From positions 1 through 9,314 of the forward strand of contig CAIYAN010000220.1 of the NCBI GenBank assembly GCA_903924185.1: a stretch of DNA of 9,314 nucleotides. Reading direction: 5' to 3'. The first letter of the stretch is position 1; the number at the start of each line of letters is the position of its first letter. This DNA comes from an uncultured Opitutia bacterium. GTDB taxonomy: Bacteria; Verrucomicrobiota; Verrucomicrobiia; Opitutales; UBA953. Under the pieces are notes generated by a model. It had not been told where the DNA came from and made no database searches. It saw only the letters and a list, made by a program, of their open reading frames with translations. Below are positions 1-6,673 of the stretch, piece by piece. Made by a program: the position numbers and the translations under genes.

Positions 1-213
1 AAGGATACCGGTTCCCCTGAAGTTCAGGTCGCCATCCTCTCTGGCCGCATCAACCACCTCACGGATCACCTCCGTACCCACCGTAAGGATTTCCACTCGC
101 GTCGCGGTCTCATCATGCTGACCAACCGTCGCCGCAAGCTCCTTGCTTACCTGAAGTCGAGCGATCTGGACCGTTATAACGCCCTGATCAGCAAGCTCAG
201 CCTGCGCAAGTAA
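1..213 (+). CDS. rpsO: 30S ribosomal protein S15, 3' part (5' end outside window)
   Basis: Reading frame 1 is open from the first base to a TAA at 211-213 and gives the last 70 residues of ribosomal protein S15, a primary 16S rRNA-binding protein of the 30S platform. Recognisable S15 signatures are DTGSPEVQVAIL near the start, then INHLTDHLRTHRKDFHSRRGL, followed by RRRKLLAYL and a C-terminal end in LRK. Full-length S15 is about 89 residues, so roughly the first 19 are missing. The pnp gene follows on the same strand, the classical rpsO-pnp arrangement seen in many bacteria. The stop codon lies at the foot of a hairpin (212-238), so the end of the message may be structured. Identification is by direct reading of conserved family residues and is secure. 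Confidence 0.96.
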   Translation, partial: KDTGSPEVQVAILSGRINHLTDHLRTHRKDFHSRRGLIMLTNRRRKLLAYLKSSDLDRYNALISKLSLRK

Positions 214-238
214 GCCCGCCGCCGCTGCGGTCGGTCTT
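212..238 (+). terminator. Imperfect hairpin at the rpsO stop codon (possible weak terminator or processing site)
   Basis: Bases 212-214, 216-218 and 219-222 can pair with 236-238, 232-234 and 227-230, with one mismatch (C215/T235), one bulged T (231) and a four-base loop (CGCT). The ten pairs are mostly G-C. What follows (ACTTGT) is not a proper T-run, so termination would be partial at best. It may instead protect the rpsO 3' end from exonucleases or be a processing site. Found by eye, not by folding energy. Confidence 0.4.
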
Positions 239-244
239 ACTTGT

Positions 245-268
245 ACGTCCCAGCCACCGCTGGGACGT
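245..268 (+). promoter_or_regulatory. Perfect 10-bp hairpin in the pnp leader
   Basis: ACGTCCCAGC (245-254) and GCTGGGACGT (259-268) are exact reverse complements around a CACC loop. The structure lies 32 bases after the rpsO stop and 71 bases before the pnp start. It is followed by CCGCTTTTC, a short T-run after a three-base gap, so it could be a leaky attenuator. In E. coli a leader hairpin in the same interval is cut by RNase III and PNPase then represses its own message. A similar role here is inference from position. The perfect pairing is seen directly. Confidence 0.65.
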
Positions 269-339
269 CCGCTTTTCACCCCCCAACCAAAACCGCCGGG
301 CAATCCCGCCTGGCACAACGCACAAAACGCAAAAATACA

Positions 340-2529
340 ATGAAACAGAAACACTCAGTGACCATCGATGAACTCGGTATCACCATCAACACCGGTTCTA
401 TCGCCCGCTTGGCGAATGGTGCCGTCACCATCAGCAAGGGCGAAACGACGCTCTTCGTGTCGGCTACCGCCGCCGAAGATCTCCGTTCTCCTGACCAGGA
501 CTTCTTCCCACTCACCGTTGACTACCGCGAGAAGTTTGCCGCTGCCGGACGCTTCCCTGGTGGTTATTTCCGTCGCGAAGGTAAGCCTTCCGATAAGGAA
601 ATCCTGACCTCGCGTCTCTGCGATCGCCCGCTGCGCCCACTCTTCCCTGAAGGCTTCCTTAACGAAGTCCAGGTGATCGGCCTCCTCCTCTCGGCGGACC
701 AGATTAATGACGCCGACGTGCTCATGGTGAACGGCGCTTCCGCTGCGCTCCTTTGCTCGGACATTCCTTGGAATGGACCCATCGCCTGTATCCGCCTCGG
801 CCGCGTCAACGGCCAGTTCGTGGTTAACCCCACGCACGAAGAGCAGTACCAGTCTGACCTCGACCTCATCTACGTCGGTAACGAAAAGGACATGATGATG
901 ATCGAAGGCTCGGCCGACCAGCTGCCAGAAGTCGACTTCATCGCCGCCCTCGAGTACTCCCAGAAGGCTATCCAGCCGATCATCGCCGCCCAGCGCAAGC
1001 TCGCCGCGATGTACTCCAAGACCAAGCGCCAGTTCCCGCTCGTCGTTTGCGAAGCCAAGGCTCTCGCCATCTGCGAACGCGTTGCCAACGAAGGCGACCT
1101 GCTGAAGAAGGCTATCTTCCTCGCTTCCAAGAAAGAGCGTGGCGACGCCGTCAAGGCAGTGATCGAGAAGTCCAAAGCTGCTTGTAAGGCTGAACTCGGC
1201 GACGTCTTTGACGCCCGCCAGATCAAGATGGCTTTCGAGAAGCTCCAGGAAAAGGTCTACCGTAACGCCATCATCCAGAGCGGTGAGCGCGCCGACGGCC
1301 GCACCCCCAAGGATCTCCGGGCAATCTCTTGCGAAGTCGACGTGCTCCCGCGCGTCCACGGTTCCTCGCTCTTCCAGCGTGGTGAAACGCAGGGCCTCGT
1401 GCTCGCGACCCTCGGCACCTCCAAGGACGCCCAGGAAGTCGACGCTATCACCGGTGGCCCGAGCAAGCGCTCGTTCCTCCTGCACTACAACTTCCCTCCG
1501 TTCTCCGTGGGTGAAACGGGTCGTTTCGGCATGACCAGCCGTCGCGAAACCGGCCACGGTAACCTCGCTGAGCGCTCGCTGCTCTCCGTGCTGCCTTCCG
1601 AGCAGGACTTCCCGTACTCCATCCGTCTAGTCTCCGAGATCATGGAATCGAACGGTTCCACTTCGATGGCCTCCGTTTGCGGCGGTACCCTCGCTCTCCT
1701 CGACGCTGGCGTGCCCATCAAGGCTCCAGTGGCCGGCATCTCCTGCGGTCTCGTGACCGAAGACCAGAGCGGTCAGATCGTGAAGTACCGCGTGCTCACC
1801 GACATCATCGGCGCCGAAGACCACTACGGTGACATGGACTTCAAGATCTGCGGTACCCGTGAAGGTATCACCGCCTTCCAGCTCGACCTTAAGATCCACG
1901 GCCTGCCAATCGGCATCGCCAAGGAAGCCATCGCCCAGAACAAGGTCTCCCGCGACGCCATCCTCGACATCATGGGTAAGGTGATGCCGACGACCCGTCC
2001 TGAACTGAAGCCCTGCGCTCCCCGCACCCACCGCATCAAGATTCCTTCCGACAAGATCGGCGCACTCATTGGTCCAGGCGGCAAGAACATCAAGCGCATC
2101 ACCGAGTACACCGGTTGCCAGATCGACATCGACCAGGACGATTCCGGTTGGGTTACGATCTTCGCGACGGATGGCGAAAAGCTGGCCCGCGCGGTCAACG
2201 AAGTGAACCTCCTCTCGGCTCAGATCGAACTCGAAAAGACGTACAAGGGTATCGTGCGCTCGGTCAAGGAATTCGGCGCTTTCGTCGAATGCCTCCCGGG
2301 TCAGGAAGGCCTCGTGCACATCTCCGAACTCGCTGACTTCCGCGTCGAGCGCGTCGAAGACATCTGCAAGCTCGGTGATGAGATCATCGTGAAGTGCGTT
2401 GGCATCGACGACAAGGGCCGCGTTCGCCTCTCGCGCCGTGCTGCCATCGCCGAGAAGGAAGGTCGCGAATACGCCCCCGCCCCGAAGCCGATGGACCGCC
2501 CTCGTGGCGACCGTCCGGACCGTCGCTAA
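340..2529 (+). CDS. pnp: Polyribonucleotide nucleotidyltransferase (PNPase)
   Basis: Encodes 729 residues of the phosphorolytic 3'-5' exoribonuclease that degrades RNA to nucleoside diphosphates and is a central mRNA-decay enzyme. Order of parts: first RNase PH-like domain (GRFPGGYFRREGKPS, then TSRLCDRPLRPLFPEGF), a helical linker, second catalytic RNase PH domain with GETQ and the acidic site EDHYGDMDF (D494 and D500 match the E. coli catalytic pair, K502 follows), a KH domain from about 564 with GPGG at 578-581, an S1 domain from about 634 to 702, and a short Pro/Arg-rich tail. The frame is open further upstream to a TTG at 241, but that would place the leader hairpin inside the gene and add 33 non-family residues. 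ATG 340 begins directly with MKQKHSVTIDELG, as the family does. No Shine-Dalgarno sequence precedes it, only an A-rich stretch. Length is close to the family norm. Confidence 0.97.
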   Translation: MKQKHSVTIDELGITINTGSIARLANGAVTISKGETTLFVSATAAEDLRSPDQDFFPLTVDYREKFAAAGRFPGGYFRREGKPSDKEILTSRLCDRPLRPLFPEGFLNEVQVIGLLLSADQINDADVLMVNGASAALLCSDIPWNGPIACIRLGRVNGQFVVNPTHEEQYQSDLDLIYVGNEKDMMMIEGSADQLPEVDFIAALEYSQKAIQPIIAAQRKLAAMYSKTKRQFPLVVCEAKALAICERVANEGDLLKKAIFLASKKERGDAVKAVIEKSKAACKAELGDVFDARQIKMAFEKLQEKVYRNAIIQSGERADGRTPKDLRAISCEVDVLPRVHGSSLFQRGETQGLVLATLGTSKDAQEVDAITGGPSKRSFLLHYNFPPFSVGETGRFGMTSRRETGHGNLAERSLLSVLPSEQDFPYSIRLVSEIMESNGSTSMASVCGGTLALLDAGVPIKAPVAGISCGLVTEDQSGQIVKYRVLTDIIGAEDHYGDMDFKICGTREGITAFQLDLKIHGLPIGIAKEAIAQNKVSRDAILDIMGKVMPTTRPELKPCAPRTHRIKIPSDKIGALIGPGGKNIKRITEYTGCQIDIDQDDSGWVTIFATDGEKLARAVNEVNLLSAQIELEKTYKGIVRSVKEFGAFVECLPGQEGLVHISELADFRVERVEDICKLGDEIIVKCVGIDDKGRVRLSRRAAIAEKEGREYAPAPKPMDRPRGDRPDRR

Positions 2530-2550
2530 GCCCCGGTTAAACGAACAGAC

Positions 2551-2580
2551 AAGGCTCCGGCTCACCCCGGGGCCTTTTTT
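2551..2580 (+). terminator. Intrinsic terminator after pnp
   Basis: GGCTCCGG (2553-2560) pairs with CCGGGGCC (2567-2574) through seven Watson-Crick pairs and one G-U pair, with a six-base loop, followed at once by six T (2575-2580). It is 23 bases after the pnp stop and is a textbook rho-independent terminator. Read on the other strand the same stem is followed by TTGTCTGTTCGTTT, moderately T-rich, so it may also stop transcripts leaving the convergent hydrolase gene that ends at 2589. Confidence 0.92.
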
Positions 2581-2588
2581 GTGCCCGC

Positions 2589-3488
2589 TTACTTTGCGGG
2601 CTTATCCGCCGCTGTCAGGCGATCGAACCAGCCGCGCGCGATGGTCGTCGCCTCGCCGTCGCGTAACGGCCAGCGGTCGTTGTGCGGATGCTTGACGGCA
2701 GCGTTCGGGAATTTCCCGTAGAGCGCGTCCATGTCGATCGTGAGGTAGTCCACGTTCTTCGCGGCGAGGGGCTCGACGAAGTCGCGCGTCTGATTGCCAG
2801 GGTAGGCTTGGCTAATCAGCACCGGGCGTCCCTGCAGGCGACGCAGGCGGACAGTGGCCTCTTCGCGGTAGCGGGCGAGCGGCGCTCCCCACGGGGCGCT
2901 CCAGGCCCTCACGCCGTCAAAGTGGTCGTGCGCCCAGAAGCCGCACCAGAGCTTCGCGATCTCGTCGTCGTGCAGGCCGAGGAAGGAGACCCCGATGGCT
3001 CCACGGGAAAATCCGCACAGGACGACCTGCTTGGGGTCGCCGCCGAACTCGGCACAGATCCGAGGGATGTTCGTCTTCGCGTAGCCGACGGTGGCGTCGA
3101 TATCGCCCCACCATGTCACCTCGTTACGCCGACGGTCCACGGCGACGTAGGGTAGGACGACCCAGATGGCCTGACCGCGGCTCACGCCGTAGCCAAGGGC
3201 GGCGCCTTCGACCTCGCCCGTGGATCCCGAAGCCGGATGCAGGTTGCCCGTGTATTCGACGATGACGGGCCAGCGCTTACCTTGGGCTTTAGCTTGAGGG
3301 CTCCAGTCCGTCGGCAACGCGATGAGGTGGTGTACCTCGGTGCCAGCGTATTCCTGGGGCGTGACCGCGACGCGTTTCCCCGCGGTGGGTTGTCCGGTCG
3401 CCAGCGGTGGCAACGGTAAGTCGGCGGCCGGAGCGAGCGCGCCGAATACGAGGATGGCCAGTGGGGTGCTCCGCATCTCTAGACGCAT
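2589..3488 (-). CDS. Secreted alpha/beta-hydrolase family protein, substrate unknown
   Basis: Encodes 299 residues. The N-terminus looks like a signal peptide (basic start, hydrophobic PLAILVFGALAPAA, likely cleavage near AxA-D at 22-23), so the protein probably works in the periplasm or outside. The core resembles the alpha/beta-hydrolase fold: WPVIVEYTG (73-81) as an early beta strand, and the nucleophile elbow G-F-S-R-G at 159-163 with Ser161. The likely catalytic His lies in KHPHNDRW (His267 or His269); the acid residue is not clear. It resembles esterase or peptidase-like hydrolases with a dienelactone-hydrolase or PHB-depolymerase type core, but no substrate can be assigned. The first ATG (3488) is given; ATG at 3476 (residue 5) would make a cleaner signal peptide and is a serious alternative. 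It starts 27 bases after ccoI on the same strand with no visible promoter or terminator between, so cotranscription is likely. Confidence 0.8.
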   Translation of the reverse strand: MRLEMRSTPLAILVFGALAPAADLPLPPLATGQPTAGKRVAVTPQEYAGTEVHHLIALPTDWSPQAKAQGKRWPVIVEYTGNLHPASGSTGEVEGAALGYGVSRGQAIWVVLPYVAVDRRRNEVTWWGDIDATVGYAKTNIPRICAEFGGDPKQVVLCGFSRGAIGVSFLGLHDDEIAKLWCGFWAHDHFDGVRAWSAPWGAPLARYREEATVRLRRLQGRPVLISQAYPGNQTRDFVEPLAAKNVDYLTIDMDALYGKFPNAAVKHPHNDRWPLRDGEATTIARGWFDRLTAADKPAK

Positions 3489-3515
3489 AGCCGATCCGGC
3501 TTGGACCTCAAGCGT

Positions 3516-5867
3516 TCAACGGCGGCGCAGGCGGGCCGTCACGTGCAGTAGCGTCAGGATTGCGCTCGCCGGCATCAGCACCGTGGCGAGTAATGGCGAC
3601 ATGTGGCCGGCCAAGGAGAGCGCGATGACCAGCACGTTGTAACTGACCGTGAAGAGGAAGACTTCGGTGAGTACGCGCCGTCGCAGGCGGGCCATGGCGA
3701 AGAGTTTGCTCAAGCCGCGCAGATCGCGTCCGAGGAGGTAAAAATCGGCCTTTTGTTCGAGCAGGCTGAGGTCGACCACCGGCGTGCCGCGGAGCGTGGC
3801 TTCGGTGAAGGCGAGCGCATCGTTGGCGCCGTCGCCGAGCATGAGCGTGTGTTTGCCATCGTGCTCGCGAATCCAAGTGGCCTTTTGCTCAGGGCTGAGG
3901 TCGCCGAGTCCGGCGGAGGGCGGGAGGCCAACCGCCTGGAGTAAAGTCGCGACCTTGGCCGGCCGATCACCGGAGAGCACGAAAACCTCGAGTCCCTGAG
4001 CGCGGAGCGCGGCGATTTCTTCCGCGGCATTCGGGCGTGGTTCCTCTTCGAAAGTAAAGAGGGCGAGCCGTTCGCCGTTGCGGCAGAATTCCGTCTGTGA
4101 ACCCGCCGCGGTGCTTTCAGGGCGACGATGCCAGTCGATCCGACCCAGCGTCCAGCGCGTTCCGGGAGCGTCCTGCAAAATCATGCCCTTGCCAGGGATG
4201 CTTTCCAGCCGGCCTTCGCAAGTCCGGGCGGCGGCCACGCCGAGGGCTTCGCGCAGCCCGCGACCAAACGGATGGAGGTTCTGGTCGACCAAGGTCGCCA
4301 AGGCGGTACTTTCCTGCGCCGAGAGTCCAGCCAAGGCCTCGGGATTGGTGAGGCGTGGGGTTTCCAGGCTGAGGGTGCCAGTCTTATCGAAAACGACTCG
4401 CCGCACCGAGAGCGCTCGTTCCCAGATCCGCGGGTCGCGTGCGTAGACACCACTGCGGCGGAGGGCGCCGACGGCGAGTTCGGTGGCTAAGGGGAAGGCC
4501 AAGCCGATGGCACAAGGGCAGGAGACGATGAGGACCGAAATCGCGGACTGCAGGGCCGCGCCCCAGTCGTGGGTCAGGGCGCCACGGAGACCAAATCCTA
4601 GCAGGGCGATGACGATGACTGTCCCCAAGTAGATGGTCAGGATGCGTTCCAGCGTGCGCGGTCGAAAGGCACCGTCTCCGGAGGTTTCGCTTAACTTACG
4701 TACCATCGAGTCGGCCCAGTCTTCCGCGGCGCACACACGAATCTCTTGTGGGCCAAGGTTAAGGCCGCCCGAGGGGATGAGCCGTCCTTGTGGGTAGGGC
4801 ACCGGTTCGGATTCACCATTAATCCAGACGAGGCTTAGCTCCGTTGCAGTGTGCAGTAAACGTCCACAGACTGGTGCAACGTGGCCGGCGGGTACCCCAT
4901 AGATTTCTCCTGCCTTTAGCTCGGCCACTGGCGCTTGGCGCATGGGCGTCACGCTGTTTTCGTCGGCATAGACCGGTACCGTGCGCAGCTGCGGTGACGT
5001 TGCCGGCAGCCGACGGCGATTGGCTTCAATGGCACGTTCCTGCGTCCAGCGCCCCACTAACATGAGGAACGTGAACAGACTAACGAAGTCCCAGTACTCC
5101 AAGGTCGGCAGGCTCCATGCCCAGCCGACGAAAGACGCGAAGTAAGCGGCCAAGAGGCCGAGGCTGATCGGCAGATCCATGTGCAGTTGGCGATGTTTCA
5201 AGGACGCCAGCGCTCGCGTCAGGAAGAAGGTGCCGCCGACCAACAAAGACAAAGTCGCGCACCCCGCGGAGAGGAGGCGGAAAACGCCGGCGTAGGCCTC
5301 ATCGGACCGGAGGCCCATGTAGCCGGGGATCGCGTTCAACATCGCATTCATCGCGAACGCGCCGCACAGGCCGATCCGTAAGGTGAGCCCGTCGTCGACG
5401 GCTTGGCCGGCTTGCCCCTCGGGGACGATGAGGTAGCCGAAGGCGCAGAGTTTCTCGGCGGCCGCCGAGAGGTTGGCCCCGGCATTCCATTCAATCGTGA
5501 CGGCCCCTTGGTGGGCGTTGACGCGAGCGGCCACGAAGCGTGGCTCGTCGCCAAGCATTTTTTCGATGAGCCAGACGCAGCCGATGCAGGAGACCCCGCG
5601 CAGGCCAAGGCGGATGGATCGGGTGCCAGCACTGTCCGCCAAGGATTGGGCCGCGCGGAGCCACGTGAAATCGCCTCCGCGTAAGATGGTCGCATCGACC
5701 GGCGCAATCGTTTCGGTGCGGAGTTCGTAATAGCGGGCGAGCCCGCAACTCAAGATGAGTCCATGCACCTGGGCGCAGCCTTGGCAGCAGAAGCCAACTG
5801 GCGCGCGGCGGTCGAGGATCGCGGAGCCGCAGTGACGACAGGCGACGATGGGTTCAGAAGCAGACAC
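3516..5867 (-). CDS. ccoI: cbb3 oxidase-associated Cu+ P-type ATPase (FixI/CcoI type)
   Basis: Encodes 783 residues of a P1B-type copper ATPase that moves Cu across the inner membrane for the CuB site of cbb3 oxidase. N-terminal Cys cluster (C10xxC13, C27, C28, C31) matches the metal-binding domain typical of FixI/CcoI. A heavy-metal-associated domain follows with CIGC (94-97). The membrane Cu site is CPC (450-452), with YN (743-744) and MPAS (765-768) in the last helices. The phosphorylation site is DKTGT (Asp494), the nucleotide-domain HP is at 532-533 and GDGAND at 678-683. The actuator motif reads NGES (350-353) rather than the usual TGES. Start is GTG (next Met is residue 104), 14 bases inside the preceding gene, so translation is probably coupled; no Shine-Dalgarno is visible. 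Placement in a cco cluster separates it from detoxifying CopA. Confidence 0.95.
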   Translation of the reverse strand: MSASEPIVACRHCGSAILDRRAPVGFCCQGCAQVHGLILSCGLARYYELRTETIAPVDATILRGGDFTWLRAAQSLADSAGTRSIRLGLRGVSCIGCVWLIEKMLGDEPRFVAARVNAHQGAVTIEWNAGANLSAAAEKLCAFGYLIVPEGQAGQAVDDGLTLRIGLCGAFAMNAMLNAIPGYMGLRSDEAYAGVFRLLSAGCATLSLLVGGTFFLTRALASLKHRQLHMDLPISLGLLAAYFASFVGWAWSLPTLEYWDFVSLFTFLMLVGRWTQERAIEANRRRLPATSPQLRTVPVYADENSVTPMRQAPVAELKAGEIYGVPAGHVAPVCGRLLHTATELSLVWINGESEPVPYPQGRLIPSGGLNLGPQEIRVCAAEDWADSMVRKLSETSGDGAFRPRTLERILTIYLGTVIVIALLGFGLRGALTHDWGAALQSAISVLIVSCPCAIGLAFPLATELAVGALRRSGVYARDPRIWERALSVRRVVFDKTGTLSLETPRLTNPEALAGLSAQESTALATLVDQNLHPFGRGLREALGVAAARTCEGRLESIPGKGMILQDAPGTRWTLGRIDWHRRPESTAAGSQTEFCRNGERLALFTFEEEPRPNAAEEIAALRAQGLEVFVLSGDRPAKVATLLQAVGLPPSAGLGDLSPEQKATWIREHDGKHTLMLGDGANDALAFTEATLRGTPVVDLSLLEQKADFYLLGRDLRGLSKLFAMARLRRRVLTEVFLFTVSYNVLVIALSLAGHMSPLLATVLMPASAILTLLHVTARLRRR

Positions 5868-6528
5868 CGGACGGGGAGGGGAACCAGATGAGTTTGGCGG
5901 CGATGATGAGGGCGGCGAGGCCGGAGAGACCGCGGCGTAAGCGGATGGCTCGCGCGGAGCCGAGGCTGAACGCCAAGCGCTGGTAGCCCATCTGCGCCGC
6001 CCAGAGCAATGGCAAGGTCCCCAAGGCGAAACCTAGGCCGATTTCGGCCCCGTGCATGGCGCTGGCGCTGATGAGGGCCAAACCCAGTAATGCATGCAGG
6101 GGGCCGCACGGTAGCAGCGGGGTTAGGCCTCCGAGAGCTAGGCCCGACGTGAAAGGCGGTAGTTGATGGCTGAAGCGCATCCAGCGGGCTTGGAGTCCCC
6201 GGAGGAAGTGGGGGATAGGGAAGCCCCGATCCACCCCGAAGGTGAGGAGCAGGAGAAATCCGACCATCGCCCAAGGTAGGACCGAGAGTAGGTTTGCATC
6301 GAAGAGGCGGGCGAAGCGCGCCCCGAGTAGGCCGCTAATGGCTCCGCAGGCTGCGTAGATGAAGATACGGGCCAGATGGTAACCCGTCGTGAAGCCCAAG
6401 CGTTGGGATTCGGTGCCTTTCCAAGGACCGAGGGCGCAAGTCAGCGGTGCACACATGGCTCCGCAGTGCGGCGAAACCGCGAGGCCAGCGAGGAACGCAG
6501 CAAAGCCAGTCTCAACGGGGGGCAACAT
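5854..6528 (-). CDS. Six-helix DsbD_2/TauE-like membrane protein of cco clusters
   Basis: Encodes 224 residues with about six hydrophobic helices (roughly 5-26, 50-70, 79-98, 125-150, 157-180 and 199-217). It belongs to the group usually annotated as sulfite exporter TauE/SafE family or cytochrome c biogenesis DsbD_2/UreH-like domain. The diagnostic motif is SPHCGAMCAPL in helix 1 (His21, Cys22, Met25, Cys26), and the second half repeats a Pro-Cys element, LLPCGPLH (Cys141, His145). Members often sit beside ccoG/ccoI. The Cys/His/Met set inside the membrane suggests metal or thiol-electron transfer in oxidase assembly, but the function is not established and the sulfite label should not be trusted. 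ATG start lies 17 bases inside the upstream 53-aa gene; its 3' end overlaps ccoI by 14 bases. Confidence 0.85.
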   Translation of the reverse strand: MLPPVETGFAAFLAGLAVSPHCGAMCAPLTCALGPWKGTESQRLGFTTGYHLARIFIYAACGAISGLLGARFARLFDANLLSVLPWAMVGFLLLLTFGVDRGFPIPHFLRGLQARWMRFSHQLPPFTSGLALGGLTPLLPCGPLHALLGLALISASAMHGAEIGLGFALGTLPLLWAAQMGYQRLAFSLGSARAIRLRRGLSGLAALIIAAKLIWFPSPSGVCF

Positions 6529-6673
6529 ACTTGGGCGTAGGTGTTAGTGAGGTCGGGACGGTTTCAGGCGCGTGGCGAATGGCCGTGATGAGCCACGCTA
6601 ACCAGGCCAGCATGAAGCATCCCATCAGCAGGGCTAAGGGTAACCATGGGTAACGTTGCCAGAAGTGTTTCAT
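6512..6673 (-). CDS. 53-aa single-helix membrane protein in the ccoH position
   Basis: A complete short frame runs from ATG (6671-6673) to TGA (6512-6514) and encodes 53 residues: MKHFWQRYPWLPLALLMG at the start, a hydrophobic Trp/Leu-rich helix at about 10-31 ending in AWLAWLITAI, then a short Pro/Thr tail ending KYVAPR. Its start codon overlaps the ccoG stop as ATGA, and it overlaps the next gene by 17 bases, so it fills the gap exactly. Positive charges before the helix suggest the N-terminus is inside and the short tail in the periplasm. The site between ccoG and ccoI is where ccoH/fixH normally lies, but FixH is about 150 residues with a folded periplasmic domain that is absent here. I therefore give no symbol: it may be a minimal CcoH equivalent or an unrelated small assembly subunit. 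Confidence 0.8.
   Translation of the reverse strand: MKHFWQRYPWLPLALLMGCFMLAWLAWLITAIRHAPETVPTSLTPTPKYVAPR

Noticed and set aside
297..308. Small CGGG/CCCG inverted repeat before pnp
   Set aside because: Four pairs in GC-rich DNA are expected by chance.
241..339. Upstream extension of pnp to a TTG start
   Set aside because: It would add 33 residues not found in PNPase and would place the perfect leader hairpin inside the coding region.
355..1557. Long open frame (400 codons) on the - strand opposite pnp
   Set aside because: It lies fully antisense to well-conserved PNPase codons, its translation is low-complexity in Glu/Asp/Val/Arg with no family features, and GC-rich codon bias readily produces such shadows.
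1627..2565. Long open frame (312 codons) on the - strand opposite the pnp 3' half
   Set aside because: It is antisense to the catalytic, KH and S1 domains, starts inside the terminator region and resembles no protein family.
2583..2601. Six-base inverted repeat GCCCGC/GCGGGC over the hydrolase stop
   Set aside because: The stem is short, no T-run follows on either strand, and it partly reflects the coding sequence.
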